A stretch of 64,000 bases of DNA from contig JACGCK010000002.1 of assembly GCA_014925825.1 (NCBI GenBank), forward strand, positions 930,001 through 994,000, read 5' to 3'. Of this stretch, positions 35,201 to 47,259 are shown piece by piece (position 1 is the stretch's first letter; each line of letters starts with the position of its first letter). A program made the translations under genes and the position numbers. The notes below the pieces were generated by a model, which ran no database searches, was not told the DNA's origin, and saw nothing but the letters and a program-made list of their open reading frames with translations. The DNA is from Pholiota molesta (taxonomy: Eukaryota > Basidiomycota > Agaricomycetes > Agaricales > Strophariaceae).

Positions 35201-35649
35201 GTACCAGGTCGAAGAAGTGGAGCTCAGCGCAGGAGGCGACTACATCGTGCCCAGCTATGCGTCGTTCAGCACGGAATGGGACCGTTTGCGGTCTGCGCCT
35301 AATGCGACGGAGACGTTTGCGTGTCCGCTATGGAAAGTCTCAAGGGTATGTGGCGCATTTCCGTTTGCACCGGCGTGGTAATCTTATCACCGCTTTCTTT
35401 TTCTCCTTGCAGCTGCATGTGACTCTATCATCGAAGTACTGAACATGGAGCCTCTCGGTGGGTCGAAGTGCCCCAGTCGACGTCGGTGCACACACTACAA
35501 CTGTCGGTCTGGTAACGGGCGGCGGCGGTAAGGTGCTTGTGCGCTGTCGCATGACGTTCTCGCGGGGCCAAGGGGTGACGCTGGAGCTGGGTGTGCGTGC
35601 AGAGAAGCAGGAGGTGTGCGACCTGGTGCTGGCGGCGGTTGGCGGTTGA
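32278..35649 (+). CDS. SEC21: Coatomer subunit gamma
   Basis: Start ATG at 32278 ([19 protein letters not shown]), stop TGA at 35647-35649, roughly ten exons and about 900 residues. It reads as adaptin-like helical repeats ([59 protein letters not shown]), a linker with an Ala/Arg/Lys-rich part, and the C-terminal appendage ([19 protein letters not shown], later [13 protein letters not shown] and [12 protein letters not shown]). This is the gamma subunit of the COPI coat, which carries Golgi-to-ER and intra-Golgi traffic. Several one-base gaps interrupt it, for example in the TTT run at 32378-32380, near 32702 and near 32816; all are repaired by one base. Splice sites between are canonical. 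I see no sign of real decay. Confidence 0.93.
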
Positions 35650-36025
35650 TAGAGCACGTATTTACCCGTAGAACCTTTCTGTGTATATTTCTGGCTGGCG
35701 GTGCGGTGCGGCGTCTGGATGTGTAAGTTTCAATACCATTTGTTGTGGATCTTCTCGTGGGGGGTGTGAGTACTAGTGTGATCGCACGAGCGAGTGAGCG
35801 CGGCTGAATATGAATATGGGATTTGCAAACGCTGGGCGTGGAGAATGCGGGGCAGGGAGAGGGGTAGCCGGTTGTGGAGGGAGCCGCGCCCGGTTATTGG
35901 ATGAGCAGGGCGTCCGTGTTTGGATTACCCAGCGCCGAGATGGTCGCTGCGACAAAAGCGTAAATCGTATGATATGCATTACTCAAAGATGCAGATGTAG
36001 CTTGCTCTGCGACTACAACATCCTC
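35650..36025. other. intergenic, gamma-COP 3' flank and PanK promoter
   Basis: Short interval with no exon seen; it is GC-rich near 35820-35900. Confidence 0.5.
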
Positions 36026-37999
36026 ATGTCTTCCAACACTCCCTCGCTGCCCTCCGCCAAGGTCATCCATGTCGACACCCGCGGCGCCATCATCCTCTCC
36101 GAGGAGTCCCCAGAGGTTTGTGTGCTACTTGCTCACCGTTGCCCAGAGTCTAATGACGTGCAGACACGAGATAGCCGCGGGATCTACCTGCCGAATTACA
36201 TCGAGCCCGTCTCACATATCGCCGTCGATGTGCGTTGTGCTGCGCTGCCCCTTTCTCGTGCTCACGCGTTGTCCTTCTTGTGCTAGGTCGGCGGCTCGCT
36301 AGCCAAGGTCGTCTACTTCACGCGGTCGCCCGAGCCACCGTCGTCGCCTTCCATCATCGCCACGCGCGGTTCTGACAGCAGCACCAGCAGTCTGTCCACC
36401 CCGCGCTCCGTCTCGCCTTCTGATGACCACGCAAACGGTGGGTCCTCCTCTAACGGATTGTCTACCAATAGTCATCCCAAGCAGAGCGGCGCCCTCACGC
36501 CCCTCGTGCTCGAGCAGCCCCACCCGAGCACACCCTCCGCGCTCGCCAACGGGCTGCTACACGACTCGCTACTGCGGCGTACTGCGGCTGCGGCTGCAGT
36601 GCAGCACTTCCCTGGCGGCTCGCTCAACTTCGAGCGCTTCGAAACAGACGATATCGGCGCGTGCATCGCGTTCATCCAGGCGCTCATCGAGCGCTCCGCG
36701 CAGGTGAACGGTGTGCCCCTCGAGGAAATGCGCCGCGGCGTGAAAATTATGGCCACCGGCGGCGGCGCGCACCGCTTCTACGAGCTGTTCAAGGACTCGC
36801 TGCACGTCGAGGTGCGGCGCGAGGACGAGATGGAGTGTCTCATCGAGGGCCTCAAGTTCATCACGCTCATCCCGGACGAAGTGTACTACTTTTCAGACGA
36901 GCTTATCCAGAGCGTGTCGCACCCGACGCCCTCGGCCCCCTCCGCGCCCCTCCCTGCTTCTGCTGCTTCCCTTTTGCCTACACCCACGCCCTCATCGAGC
37001 ACTACTCCCAAAGCCATCGACCCCGCTACGCCTGTGCCCCAGCTGGAGAGGCCCAGTCCGGATCCGCCCAAGTATGGGGTGACATTTGAGAGCAATCCGA
37101 CGCCGCAACTGCCATGTCTGCTGGTCAACATCGGGTCAGGTGTGTCGATTATCAAGGTAGATGAGGATGGCGCGTTCGAGCGCGTGTCTGGTACTAGTCT
37201 GGGCGGAGGCACGCTATGGGGCTTGCTGAGTCTGCTAACGCCTGCAACGACGTTTGATGGTGCGTGCACATTATATTTGCCACTCTTCATCTGGGCCGTT
37301 GACTGACGCTGTTTTCCCTTTGGTGCGTTTGATTCATAAAGAGATGTTAGCCTTTTCAGAACGCGGGGACAACTCAACAGTGGACATGCTCGTAGGCGAC
37401 ATCTATGGGCAGGACTACAGCAAACTCGGGCTCAAGTCGACGATGATTGCGAGCACGTTTGGAAAGGTGTTCAAGAAGGGTGGAGAGAAAGGCACGTTCT
37501 CTCCGGAGGACATTAGCAAGTCGCTCCTGTACGCTATGTCGAACAATATCGGCCAGATTGCGTGAGTAGTGTATGCCTTACTCTGAGTGACCCCTGGCGC
37601 TTATGTCTGTGCACTGTAGGTATATGAACGCGGAGAAGTATAACCTGGACAGAATATATTTCGGAGGATGCTTCATTCGAGGTGCGCACTCAATGACGTC
37701 TTCTATTTAACTGAAGTGTTAACTCTGACCTACTTTCTTCATTATGTTTCTCTCGTCCAGGGCACGCAGCAACCATTGCAACTCTCTCGTACGCCATCCG
37801 GTTCTGGAGTAAAGGGACGAAGCGCGCGCTGTTCTTGCGTCACGAAGGATTTTTGTCTGTCCACTCTCGCCCGATATTCCATAAAACCACTATAACTGAC
37901 TCTGCTCACATTTCTAGGGGATCAATTGGCGCGTGGATCAGAAATATCGATTCGGCGGCTGAACAGGACGTGCTATCCGACCACGACTCACTCAGCTAG
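36026..37999 (+). CDS. CAB1: Pantothenate kinase (eukaryotic type II)
   Basis: Seven exons (36026-36115, 36164-36229, 36287-37259, 37342-37561, 37620-37681, 37761-37854, 37918-37999) join in phase to an intact 528-residue protein. The first committed step of CoA synthesis (pantothenate to 4'-phosphopantothenate) is inferred from HIAVDVGGSLAKVVYF (nucleotide-binding segment), MATGGGAHRFYELF, NIGSGVSIIKVD, SGTSLGGGTLWGL, VGDIYGQDY, SNNIGQIA and FGGCFIRGHAATIATLSY. It is longer than yeast Cab1 (367) because of two disordered insertions, a Ser-rich one after the first motif (about 36330-36600) and a Pro/Ser-rich one (about 36925-37070). No frame error was found, in contrast to most neighbours. 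Confidence 0.95.
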
Positions 38000-40689
38000 T
38001 CAACTAACTAGCCAGTCATGAGAGGGGCGTTTACGTGCCAAAAAGCGATCCGTTATTGACTTGCATTTACTTCGCCCTATTATATCCCTTTAATCCTCTT
38101 TTTCTATTTTTCTTTCTTCTTTTTCATGTTTGTTCCTTTCATCACCCATGGATAGTTTGTGACGACTAGATCATTGTATCATTATATGCAGCATAACCCA
38201 AAATTCAAAGATGAAGATACCCATCACACCCAACAGAAGTATTAAGTGCTATCTACTATTTTTCTCTTCTTTTCATCCTTGCGCCTTTGACGAACGCGCT
38301 GGGCGGCGCGCACCCCGCGTGTCGAAATCGAGCACCAATTGCAGGTCGATCGGCGTCGACAGTCAGAGCCTGGGGGGGTGATGCAGCGCGCTATCTATCT
38401 ATAAGAATGGGAACGGTCGAAAGCCATTGCGGTCTATTGAGCAGAGAACGCAGACCAACAGCCGAGGCCTGGAGGACGGGTCCTGTCTGTCCTGTCAATT
38501 ATCATCATCATGATCGTGATTGTGCTTGACATGTATATGATCGACGATGGCACAACTCTACATCTGATCGTCATGACCTATTTACTTCCGCTCACCATAT
38601 CTAGTAAATGTTGTGTGCAACATCGGGGATAACAGCGGGAATGCCCGCTGAGGTAGGGTCTCATAGTGTCTTTGTTTTTGTCTAAAAATGACGTTTTTTT
38701 GTATTCTGACTTTACATGTACCGGATCTGATTTGCATAGATAGACGCTGTTTCAAAAATGGGACGGTTGTTTTCCTTTGCTGTCTCGGTCTAGACTCTAG
38801 CCCTGCCGGATTTGGATCCAACTTGGGTCCTTTGTGGAAAGACGATTGGTCTAATTGGAGCGGGAGTCGCTTGTGAAGAATTAGACGCGCGCTAATATGT
38901 GTAGAATCGTGGTTATCGGCCGGCTCTAGCAGGGTCGTTGTATTGATAGTGTGTATCAGTATTGGCACACCATTTGCATGACCACTGCATTGCTCTGGTG
39001 TTACAGATATCAAAGTATTCCTCTAAAGATGATCCCTTGAGAAGCGGATATTTTTAGCGCCTGATGTTGTTCGCGAATTGAATATTTGATGGCAAGGGTC
39101 TTGCAAGGGTCTCTTATCCTTAATTATCGAGCGCCTGATATGGTCATTCAGGATTAAGCAATGCCTTGTAGTATGACCTTGCTTTCAAGAAGCTGCAAGA
39201 TGTTGGCAAACTAATGGTATGTAGACACAATTCTATTGACTACTGACCGATCTAGTCTAATTAAGGCCAGGGTAGTGGAGAAAGCATAGCCTAATTACTA
39301 CTGTTATTATTCATTCAATCCATATGTTTCGGTGGTCAAAAACCATAAGGGTATGTAAAAAATTGCCGCTAACGAATGCCAGTTTTTATTTCCACCTCTA
39401 TCAATCAGCTCAGGGTGATATGTCGCAAATTTGGAAAGTGCCTTACAATCTACAACGCTTATATTACGAATCCTTATAACGTGCACACCGTCACCAAATG
39501 TGCAGTTATCTGCCTCAAACACTGTCAATACTTTGAATGAGGATATAGCTATACAATACACTCTGAAATTGCAATTGAACAAATGCAGGAAGAATGAATC
39601 AAATAAAAATCATAATCGATTGTTGTGACCAATGTGATGCCTATAATGTCACATAATTAGTGTGTCTAGCTTAGGCAAACAGACCCTCGAGCTGAAATAA
39701 ACTATAGTTTGACATTCTATATAGTGTATTCACATTCCTATGAAATTGAGATCAAGGAAGGTGTATTGACTGAGATATGCAATTATAATGTGCATGTGAC
39801 ATTCGTAATATAAGCGTTGTAGATTATAAGCATTTTCAAATTTGCAATAATGATTGGATAAGGCAAGTAAATTGTATGGCGCAGACATAGCATTACCCTC
39901 GCGTTGCAGTGCCCACAGCGTGGCCATCAATTACTACTTGCAGCCTGGTGCATCGGCACTCGCCCCTGCTGGAATAATTGCCATATCGATGGGCCAAAAA
40001 TGGACTGACATCCGGAAATGATTGCGATTTTTTACACGGTGGCTGGCTCACACATACGGTCGGAAAGAAGGGGGCTTTGACTTGTGCCGAGGAGACCTAT
40101 CAATGGCCAATAGAATTGGGATAGAAGAGAAGGTTATTATATACAGTTTCCGTTTGCAGTTCGAAAGGCATTTGCATTCAGTACAAGCTTGCGTGGGGCG
40201 ATTCTAGCTCTGTGAGGATGTGGCCGCTTTCGGGCGATAGTGTGATCAGACATGACACCAGAAGAAAGTACAAGCTACACGACGACTTAAAGTGGACAGG
40301 CACTATTTTGGGCAGGATGCTGTGGTGAAAGAGGCTGGCATGATGTGTAGGAACATTCATCTTGCGGTGAGCTGCCGGGTGGACCCTAACCTGATTTGGC
40401 AGATGGTGGGGTGAATTAAATGAATTGGAAACAGGGAACACTATGCAGGTGGATGATGATGATATACTGTGTACTCGTTGCCTGCGTCGGCGATGACGAT
40501 GGTGTGTATGGGGTGGATGGACTGTGGTGAGGACCGGAGATATGCAGGATGAGACAATATGCAGACGTGGGAAGATTGGTTAAATGGAATGTCAACCGAT
40601 CAGTCATATGTAAAGTTTGTAATAATCACTGAAATCATAATCACTCTGCATTCAAAATCGCCTTCTTCCCTCCCTCCAACACAACAAAA
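38000..40689. other. AT-rich intergenic region with a foldback element
   Basis: No gene exon was recognised. The region includes an inverted repeat at 39424-39846 and, at 38804-38832, a short fragment whose translation AGFGSNLG recurs at 44709-44737. The 3' end should hold the promoter of the homeodomain gene. Confidence 0.5.
39424..39846. mobile_element. Foldback / MITE-like element
   Basis: Two arms, 39424-39486 and 39790-39846, are inverted copies of each other. They include a perfect 25-base core (39447-39471 against 39801-39825) and a flank ending in AAATTTGC with a few single-base differences. The spacer is about 300 bp, AT-rich, with no open frame of note. No clear target-site duplication was seen. 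Confidence 0.65.
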
Positions 40690-42489
40690 ATGCCCCCTCC
40701 TCCCGACATCTGGCCTGCAGATCCGCCCCGCCCCCACATTCCTCCGCTGCCCAGCAGAGCAAGAAGCCCAGGCATCGCCATTCCCCCGTCCAGCTCGCCG
40801 CCCTCAATGAGCTCTTTGACCAGAACGAGCATCCCCCCCTCGACAGCGCACTGCTCTTGCAGATCGTCTTGGGATGTATGTGCTTTTTTCTTTTTTTCTT
40901 TGTTTCTCACTCACGGATCCATCAGGGAGACAAAGACCGTCAATGCATGGTTCCAAAATAAACGGGCGTCCTCAAAGAAACGAGTCCGTAGTGGCCTGCC
41001 GTTGCCTACGATGCAGCCCACTCTACAAATACTCCGCCCGTCCTGAACACTTCCCCCGCTGCACGGCCCCACGATTTTTACCACCGCCATCAGGACATCG
41101 ACGATATTCCTGAAGACGAGTATTCGTCCTTAGACACACAACACTCACGGTCTGCCTCCGTCGCTCCATCAGACTATCCGCCATCCTTTTACGCAGGCCA
41201 CCCGGACCAGGCTCACTTTTATTCAGAGTCCGACAATATGCCCCGTCGCATGCGCATGCGTCCATCCTCTGAGCAGACAGACGAGCTCAAAAAATTATAC
41301 AACATCAACCCCCACCCAACTACAGAGCAGAGACAGGTCCTCTCTGCCAATATCGGAATGTACGCTATTTTTACTTTTTTCTGCATATCTTTGATCTATT
41401 ATCACCTTCCTTTTTTGTACATTGTCTCCGAGGAGCGAAAGATCAAAAACAAAAAAGTCTGACTTCATATTCCGTTTTTGTAATACAGGCGTTATCAGAG
41501 TATTACAAATTGGTTCCAAAACCAGCGGAGCCTCGCGAAAAAGAGAAAAGAAGATGACCCAGAGCCAAGTCTCTCTTTGCCTGCTCCCAAAGCCGAGTAT
41601 CCCCACGACTCACGGCACTACTCGGCATTCCCCCCTCCTTCCCATCCGCATCCCTCCTTAGGCCTACCCCCACCAACGAGCCACCCATCGCTCGTCCATG
41701 CCTCCCTTTTGCACCGGTCTCGCAGTATCTCACCCGCTATGGAAGATCGTTCCCCGCGGAGATCATCCTCGCACCGGAGTATAACCCCATATGGAAGCAA
41801 TATGTCTGCCAGCTTTTCTCGCCCACGACGCTCGCGTCCTGAACCATACCAGCTTGACGCTTTGAAAGAGCTCTTCGCAAAAACGTCCACGCCGACCATC
41901 GAAGAACGTTCAGCACTTGCGCTCGAGATCGGAATGTACGTGATGCCATTGATACGTCTGTCAAACTGTTCCATTAACCCCGGTGTCAACTTTCTTTTTT
42001 TGTTGCTCTCTTTGTTTTTTTTTTCACAGGGATGTCGGAAAAGTGACGAATTGGTTCCGCAATCTGCGGCAGATGGCCCGCAAACGCGCAAAGAAATCAG
42101 GCAGTGGGGATGATGAAGACGATGACAGCTTCCTTGGACGAGATCCGTACTCGGCGTCTGTATCGCGCTTTGGCACACCTTCATTCGGTTCATCGTCTTC
42201 GTCCATGAACGACGACTCAATGGACATGGATGCCGACGACTACGATGTAGATAACGGCAGCGAGGACGAGTACCAAGAGGCCGTTACGCCCTCGCCTGAG
42301 ACTTCGCCCTCACCACCACCAACGACCGCGGTCGACAGTCCACCGAACAATTTGTATAACGGCCGCCTCGATAGGCTCGACCTGCAGTATGCCGTCCAAT
42401 TGGACAAAATCTCGGAAAAGCAGTTTAGCGGAATCCGGGTTGAAGACGCGCTGCTGCTGCTTAGCTTCCACCACCACATCGTGCACTAG
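40690..42489 (+). CDS. Three-homeodomain transcription factor
   Basis: Four exons (40690-40875, 40926-41359, 41489-41935, 42030-42489). Each of the first three exons ends inside a homeobox and the next completes it. Homeodomain 1 starts RHRHSPVQLAALNELFDQNE and ends WFQNKRASSKKR; homeodomain 2 has RMRMRPSSEQTDELKKLY and WFQNQRSLAKKRK; homeodomain 3 has RPRRSRPEPYQLDALKELF and WFRNLRQMARKR. The helix-3 Trp-Phe and Asn residues are kept in all three. The linkers are acidic or Pro/Ser-rich; the C-terminus has acidic stretches (DDSMDMDADDYD). Three homeodomains in one protein is unusual, but I recall multi-homeodomain proteins in agaricomycetes. One-base gaps at the C-run 40731-40735 and A-run 41027-41029, and probably near 40874, break the frame. 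DNA targets are unknown. Confidence 0.88.
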
Positions 42490-45351
42490 TGTGGCTGTTA
42501 AAAGTATCTTTAGTCATCTCATTGTAAGTCGCTACCATCCTATCATCCCTTTGATGGTGGATCGCTAATGGTGTGTCTGATTGTTTTAGAATGCTCTCCA
42601 TCTATTTATCGACCTATATATAAGTTTACATGCTTCAAAAACACGACTCAAAAAATTCATTGTAGGATACTTGCGACAACCTAGCATCGGCAAAACGACG
42701 TCTCACAGATTGTACAACCCGTTCGTTCTCCTCCCTCTTCCCTGTCCATTTCCTCTTTTTGCTATTCCTAATTTCTACGCTGTGACGACGAACAAAGAAA
42801 AACTGTATCTGTGACTGTCCCATCTTCATGACTTGGCTTTGTTGTTTGATGTAGCTCTTCCTACCAAATCTACTTCCCTGCGCGATCTCATATTTTCTGC
42901 TTGCCATCTTCTATACATCTTACATCTGCTTTCGCCATTACCGGTGACGATTGATAGATCCAGTTTTTCTTACATCACGCAGATCTTTATACATACGTGA
43001 TTGCTTACTTGTTCACAGACTTACACACGAGTCTTTTTGTTCCGTTTCGTTTCTTGTTACAGTATGACTGTTTGCCTCTGGTGCAACCTTCAAGTTCATC
43101 CCTTCTCTTTCCTATAGCAGTAGATATTATGTAGAGAATCAAAGACAGAAGAAGAATAAAAGCGAATTGTTTTCTGATATCATATTATCTATGATCTTCG
43201 TCGTTGCCACAAATAGGAATGATGATCTGCATCTGCTGATTTAAATTTACACAGTACTTCGATAAATGAAGAGTGGAGTTTGGGAGTAGGTCTGCTCCTA
43301 GTGGTGTGCCAGTGCATGGCAAGATATGGATCCAAATTGCCAGGGTGCACCGACCAGGAGTTCTGACGTATTACTCTACTACAACTCTAATATCACATGT
43401 ATTACAGTGCTGATTATCGCTTATTCTCTTCCCCACATCACGACGATATGATATCAGATATGATCAGGTTACATATACGCAACGTCATTTACTTTGAACG
43501 GCAACAACTTGAGGCGCATTCAAGATGCATCGTCGAATTTCCGAGCCGTCAAGTGTTCTTCCTCAAACGCCATCGCGGCAGGATCGACCGTTGGAGCTTA
43601 TTTTCTTACTCTTATTTCGAGACAGGAGGCGACGTGTAAAATTGAATCCGGGGCAGACGACAGCGGTGCGCAAATAAGCCATCCGGGATGTGTGTAAGAA
43701 TACGCAGCGCAAATGAACGCAGGAATGAAGGAACGAACGGATTCGAAGTCGAACTTGACTTGCGAAGCTTCGCCGTGCTCATTTGTTGCCATTTGCCACT
43801 ACTACTGACATACTGTTCGAATTCCATTGTCAAGGCTCGAGATAGCGACGTGGTCAGCTGGGCACAAGTCAGGACGAGCTAAACCTCCTTCAATATGGCT
43901 CCTCCTCCTCCCCAATATCTCGTTAGTTACGAGCTGTTACGAGGATATAGAAGCGCAAAATGACCTCATTGACTACCGAGTCTCGGGGACTTTTACTTGT
44001 AGAACTAATACATAGTGGTTAGTCGTCGACTTCAATTCAGATCAATCGAATTCCGCGCTGAAGCCCTATATTGCGTGAACGCCAATCATCAATGAGCGAT
44101 TTCTCGCATGAAGCTAGTCATTCAGAGTCGATTGGGAGTCGAGTTCTCGCAACGCAGATGCACAATCACCCACCGGCGAAGCTGCCCCATCATGTTCCTG
44201 CCCAGAACCTGCGCAATTCGAACTCGAAGACCTCAGCGGATATAATGACGATCATGTACCTGGTGCACCAGCGTCTCGTCGTGTCCAGATCCCATGAAGT
44301 TGCATGCTATAATCAATTACTTCAATAGATATGAAGAATAGGGCTAAAACGGTAAATCCTAAGAGCTGCTTATCTGCGCCCCGTAGCAGATCAGACTCTG
44401 AGAAGGCTGCAAAGACCTTCGGTGCGTTTTGGAGGATGGGAGAGGCCGGTGGCATTTGTTTGTATGTGGGCGGCAAGGCGACTTGTGAGACGCTCGCGCG
44501 ACGATCCCCCTGTACTTAGGCGTATCTCGTGGTGGCTCATGATCAATTCGTGTTCTTGTGCCGCTGAGAATAGTCGTATGGAAAGCGAAGAGGAACAGGA
44601 TGTAGACTTCTAAAAGGGTTGACAGAATACTGGTTATTATCATAATGGCGGATTACACCCACTAATTATGCTGACATCCGAGTCTAAGTATTTGCCGTTT
44701 TCTTGGAGTTGGCAGGGTTCGGTTCAAATTTGGGTAGAGTACAAATACCTGACAGTTTACAATGTGACATAACCTTCGAAGAATACAAATACAGATTGCG
44801 CATGGAGAATTTTAGGAAAGAAAAATTCTGGAGGTCGGAAAAGAGTGTGGCGCACGGTATCTTCAAACGACGTGGTCTCCATGCGTAATCTAAAGAAATG
44901 ATGCAGTATGTCATGACTGCTGGTCAAGGAACCTAAATATCAGAGAATACAATTGTAAGCTACGTCCATCCGTTATCAAATGTGGGTAGAAAAGATTCCA
45001 AAGTATACATGCGCTATGTATCTTCAGGTTGTTAGGAGAACACCTGGTAGATAAGTATGTCAAAGCTCACTCATGATCATCGATCCTCTATCAGAACATC
45101 CGATATCCTCTTGGCCGTGAGTAAAAGCAAAGAATGGTGACTGCGAGTGTGGCGAAGGTGATAGGAACAGAAAGACAGGCCAATGCTAATGAAATAAGGA
45201 GAGGAATAGTGATTTCGTTAGGTCAACCATATCCTGGCCTTTGTAACAATCATTCGGAGTGCTTGGCCAGCGAAGAAATATGAAGGAGGTATCAAGTGAG
45301 GACCGTATGCGTTGAATTCGTTTGTGTAGTCAACTATGAGGCTCATTTCCC
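42490..45351. other. intergenic region, possible small membrane gene on the minus strand
   Basis: 42490-43150 is the flank of the homeodomain gene. On the minus strand 44660-44060 there are two hydrophobic stretches (VYILFLFAFHTTIL and GFTVLALFFISIEV) that could be exons of a membrane protein, but I could not join them. A small open frame on the plus strand at 44703-44888 includes AGFGSNLG. Nothing else was recognised. Confidence 0.35.
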
Positions 45352-46079
45352 TCACGGCGCGATGTAAAGTGCTTGAGCCTGCCAATCACGTTCCTCTTGA
45401 GACGCGACCTGCAAGCTTCGTGCCACATGCTGTAATGGAAATATTTGGACAAGGTCGCGTTGGAAGTGGAACTGGCGCCGTATTAGACGGGTACGCGAGC
45501 GTATTGGATCGTCGCGTTCGCGAAGGGGCTCGCAACCATAGTCCAGAAGCATAAGTGAAACGACGTTCCAAATAGAGTCGTCGGTGTTAGGTATTGGCCG
45601 AGACCTCGAAGTACCCAGCTGGTCAACTTCACGGGAGCTGAAGCGCAGAGCGGCCTCGCGTGATAGATAGGATTGAAGCCAATGGCTCGCATCTAAAAAT
45701 TGTTTAGGATTAAGAATGCCTGGTCCAGACGTTGTCTTTGCTTGGTGACTTGGAAAGCTTTGCTTCGTGAATCCAATAGAATTTCGAGAACCAATGAGAA
45801 TACTTGTCTCGACTGGTTCTACACATGCACATGCCCCATTGAATTGTTCCCACTGCCATATGTCTGGACCATATATATCGAGGTTATATGAGATGCAGTC
45901 CGGGCAAAGGAGGTCGCGTAACGATTGTTCGTATGACATCAATGCAAGCGTCGATCGTCTGATAAGCTGAGCAGTGATGATAGGAAGTAGACATTCCGGA
46001 TGAGAAGGAGGAGTTCCGTAGGCAGCGCACTTTTGTCAGGGATTGATTGTGTGTACGCGTTGAGAATGATATCGTCCAT
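45352..46079 (-). CDS. LPTELL (F-box-like) protein of unknown function
   Basis: It starts MDDIILNAYTQSIPDKSALP at 46079 (the frame is open upstream to 46244, so an earlier start is possible) and ends at 45352. The segment LPTELLLLI resembles the start of an F-box. After a one-base shift near 46000 the protein continues RRSTLALMSYEQSLRDLLCP, then CISYNLDIYGPDIWQWEQF and a Cys pair (CAC), DASHWLQSYLSREAALRF and SIWNVVSLMLLDYGCEPL. From memory this resembles a family of agaricomycete proteins of unknown function, about 230-250 residues. A ubiquitin-ligase role through an F-box would be a guess. Confidence 0.6.
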
Positions 46080-47259
46080 CGTTTCGAGCTCTGGCGATAT
46101 GTACGCGAGAGACGTGTGCAAAAGTGTCGATTTCGACACGAAAACCGAATGAGGCGGAGGCATTATGATATGGACGTTGTCGATGAGAAATCTAAATAGT
46201 GATTCAGCGAGAATGAACCTGGATGTATAAAAGAGCGCGGACATATGATAAACATACCTCAGATACCCGGAGCGGACCTAGGAACTTGAGCAGAGTACGA
46301 GAGTTGAGAACAATAACTCGGGATTAACGTGACGTGCAATTCTAGCGGGTGGAGGCAGGGATGTTATTTAACGACTCCCAAGCTCATCGCGAGATATAGG
46401 TAGATCCTGCCAGATGGCCTCATCCCATACATCCTTTTGTTGCGAAGAACAGGAAATGAACAGTCGAGAAATAGAAGGTTCACAAGCGCCAGATTGGGAT
46501 ATCTCCAGGGAAGTCATGGCACACGTCAAGAAGAGCTCGTCCACTGCCCCCTATGCTTCTAATGACCGCAGGAACAAGTAAAACTTCAGTTTCGACATCA
46601 GCCTCTAAGCCCCGTCAGACCTTGTGGCTGAGTCTGCCTGCCTGCATCCATGCTGCCGGCACGAATCATGGCCCCGTGAGTCATGACAGGGCTTGGTTTG
46701 CAGTCTAACCTTGTACTCTTTATGTCATTTTTTGCATTCCATGGCAAAGTACGTGGGTTGAGAAAGGGACTCCGTTCATACGATTCGACCTGCAAGGGAC
46801 ACGACAGAGCAGCGACAGAGAGAGCCGATTGGACCTGTTGATGCTGAGATTTCCCAGGCCTAATACACCACGCGTTCTTTCCACCAACTTTTGATCCGGT
46901 TCATTTTTCACAGTCGAGTCAGCGAAGTCAACGAAGTCACCGAAGACGAGATATCAGAGATATCTGTGAATTACATTTTCAATCTCATTCTAACTTTTGA
47001 AGCTTGGGATCGATCGGAACTAGCCTTAAAGCTAGAAAGATAGCTAAGGCTATCCTTCTGCCTTGAAAGATCTTCTGCACGCTATTGCACGGGAAATGAC
47101 AAACCTCCGAAATGATAACTGACATCCGTGCGCTGGCCATGAATTGACCCGCAGAGTTTGGCTGCATCATGAATCTGGATACATTTTCTGGAAAAGACCT
47201 GTAAAACAACGTGTACACGAAGCAGAGCTGGTTAGTTGATGCATAAGTATATCCTTAGC
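46080..47259. other. intergenic
   Basis: No exon chain seen. A frame at 46985-47218 (minus) has no domain. The upper part of this region is the 5' flank of the LPTELL gene. Confidence 0.45.
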
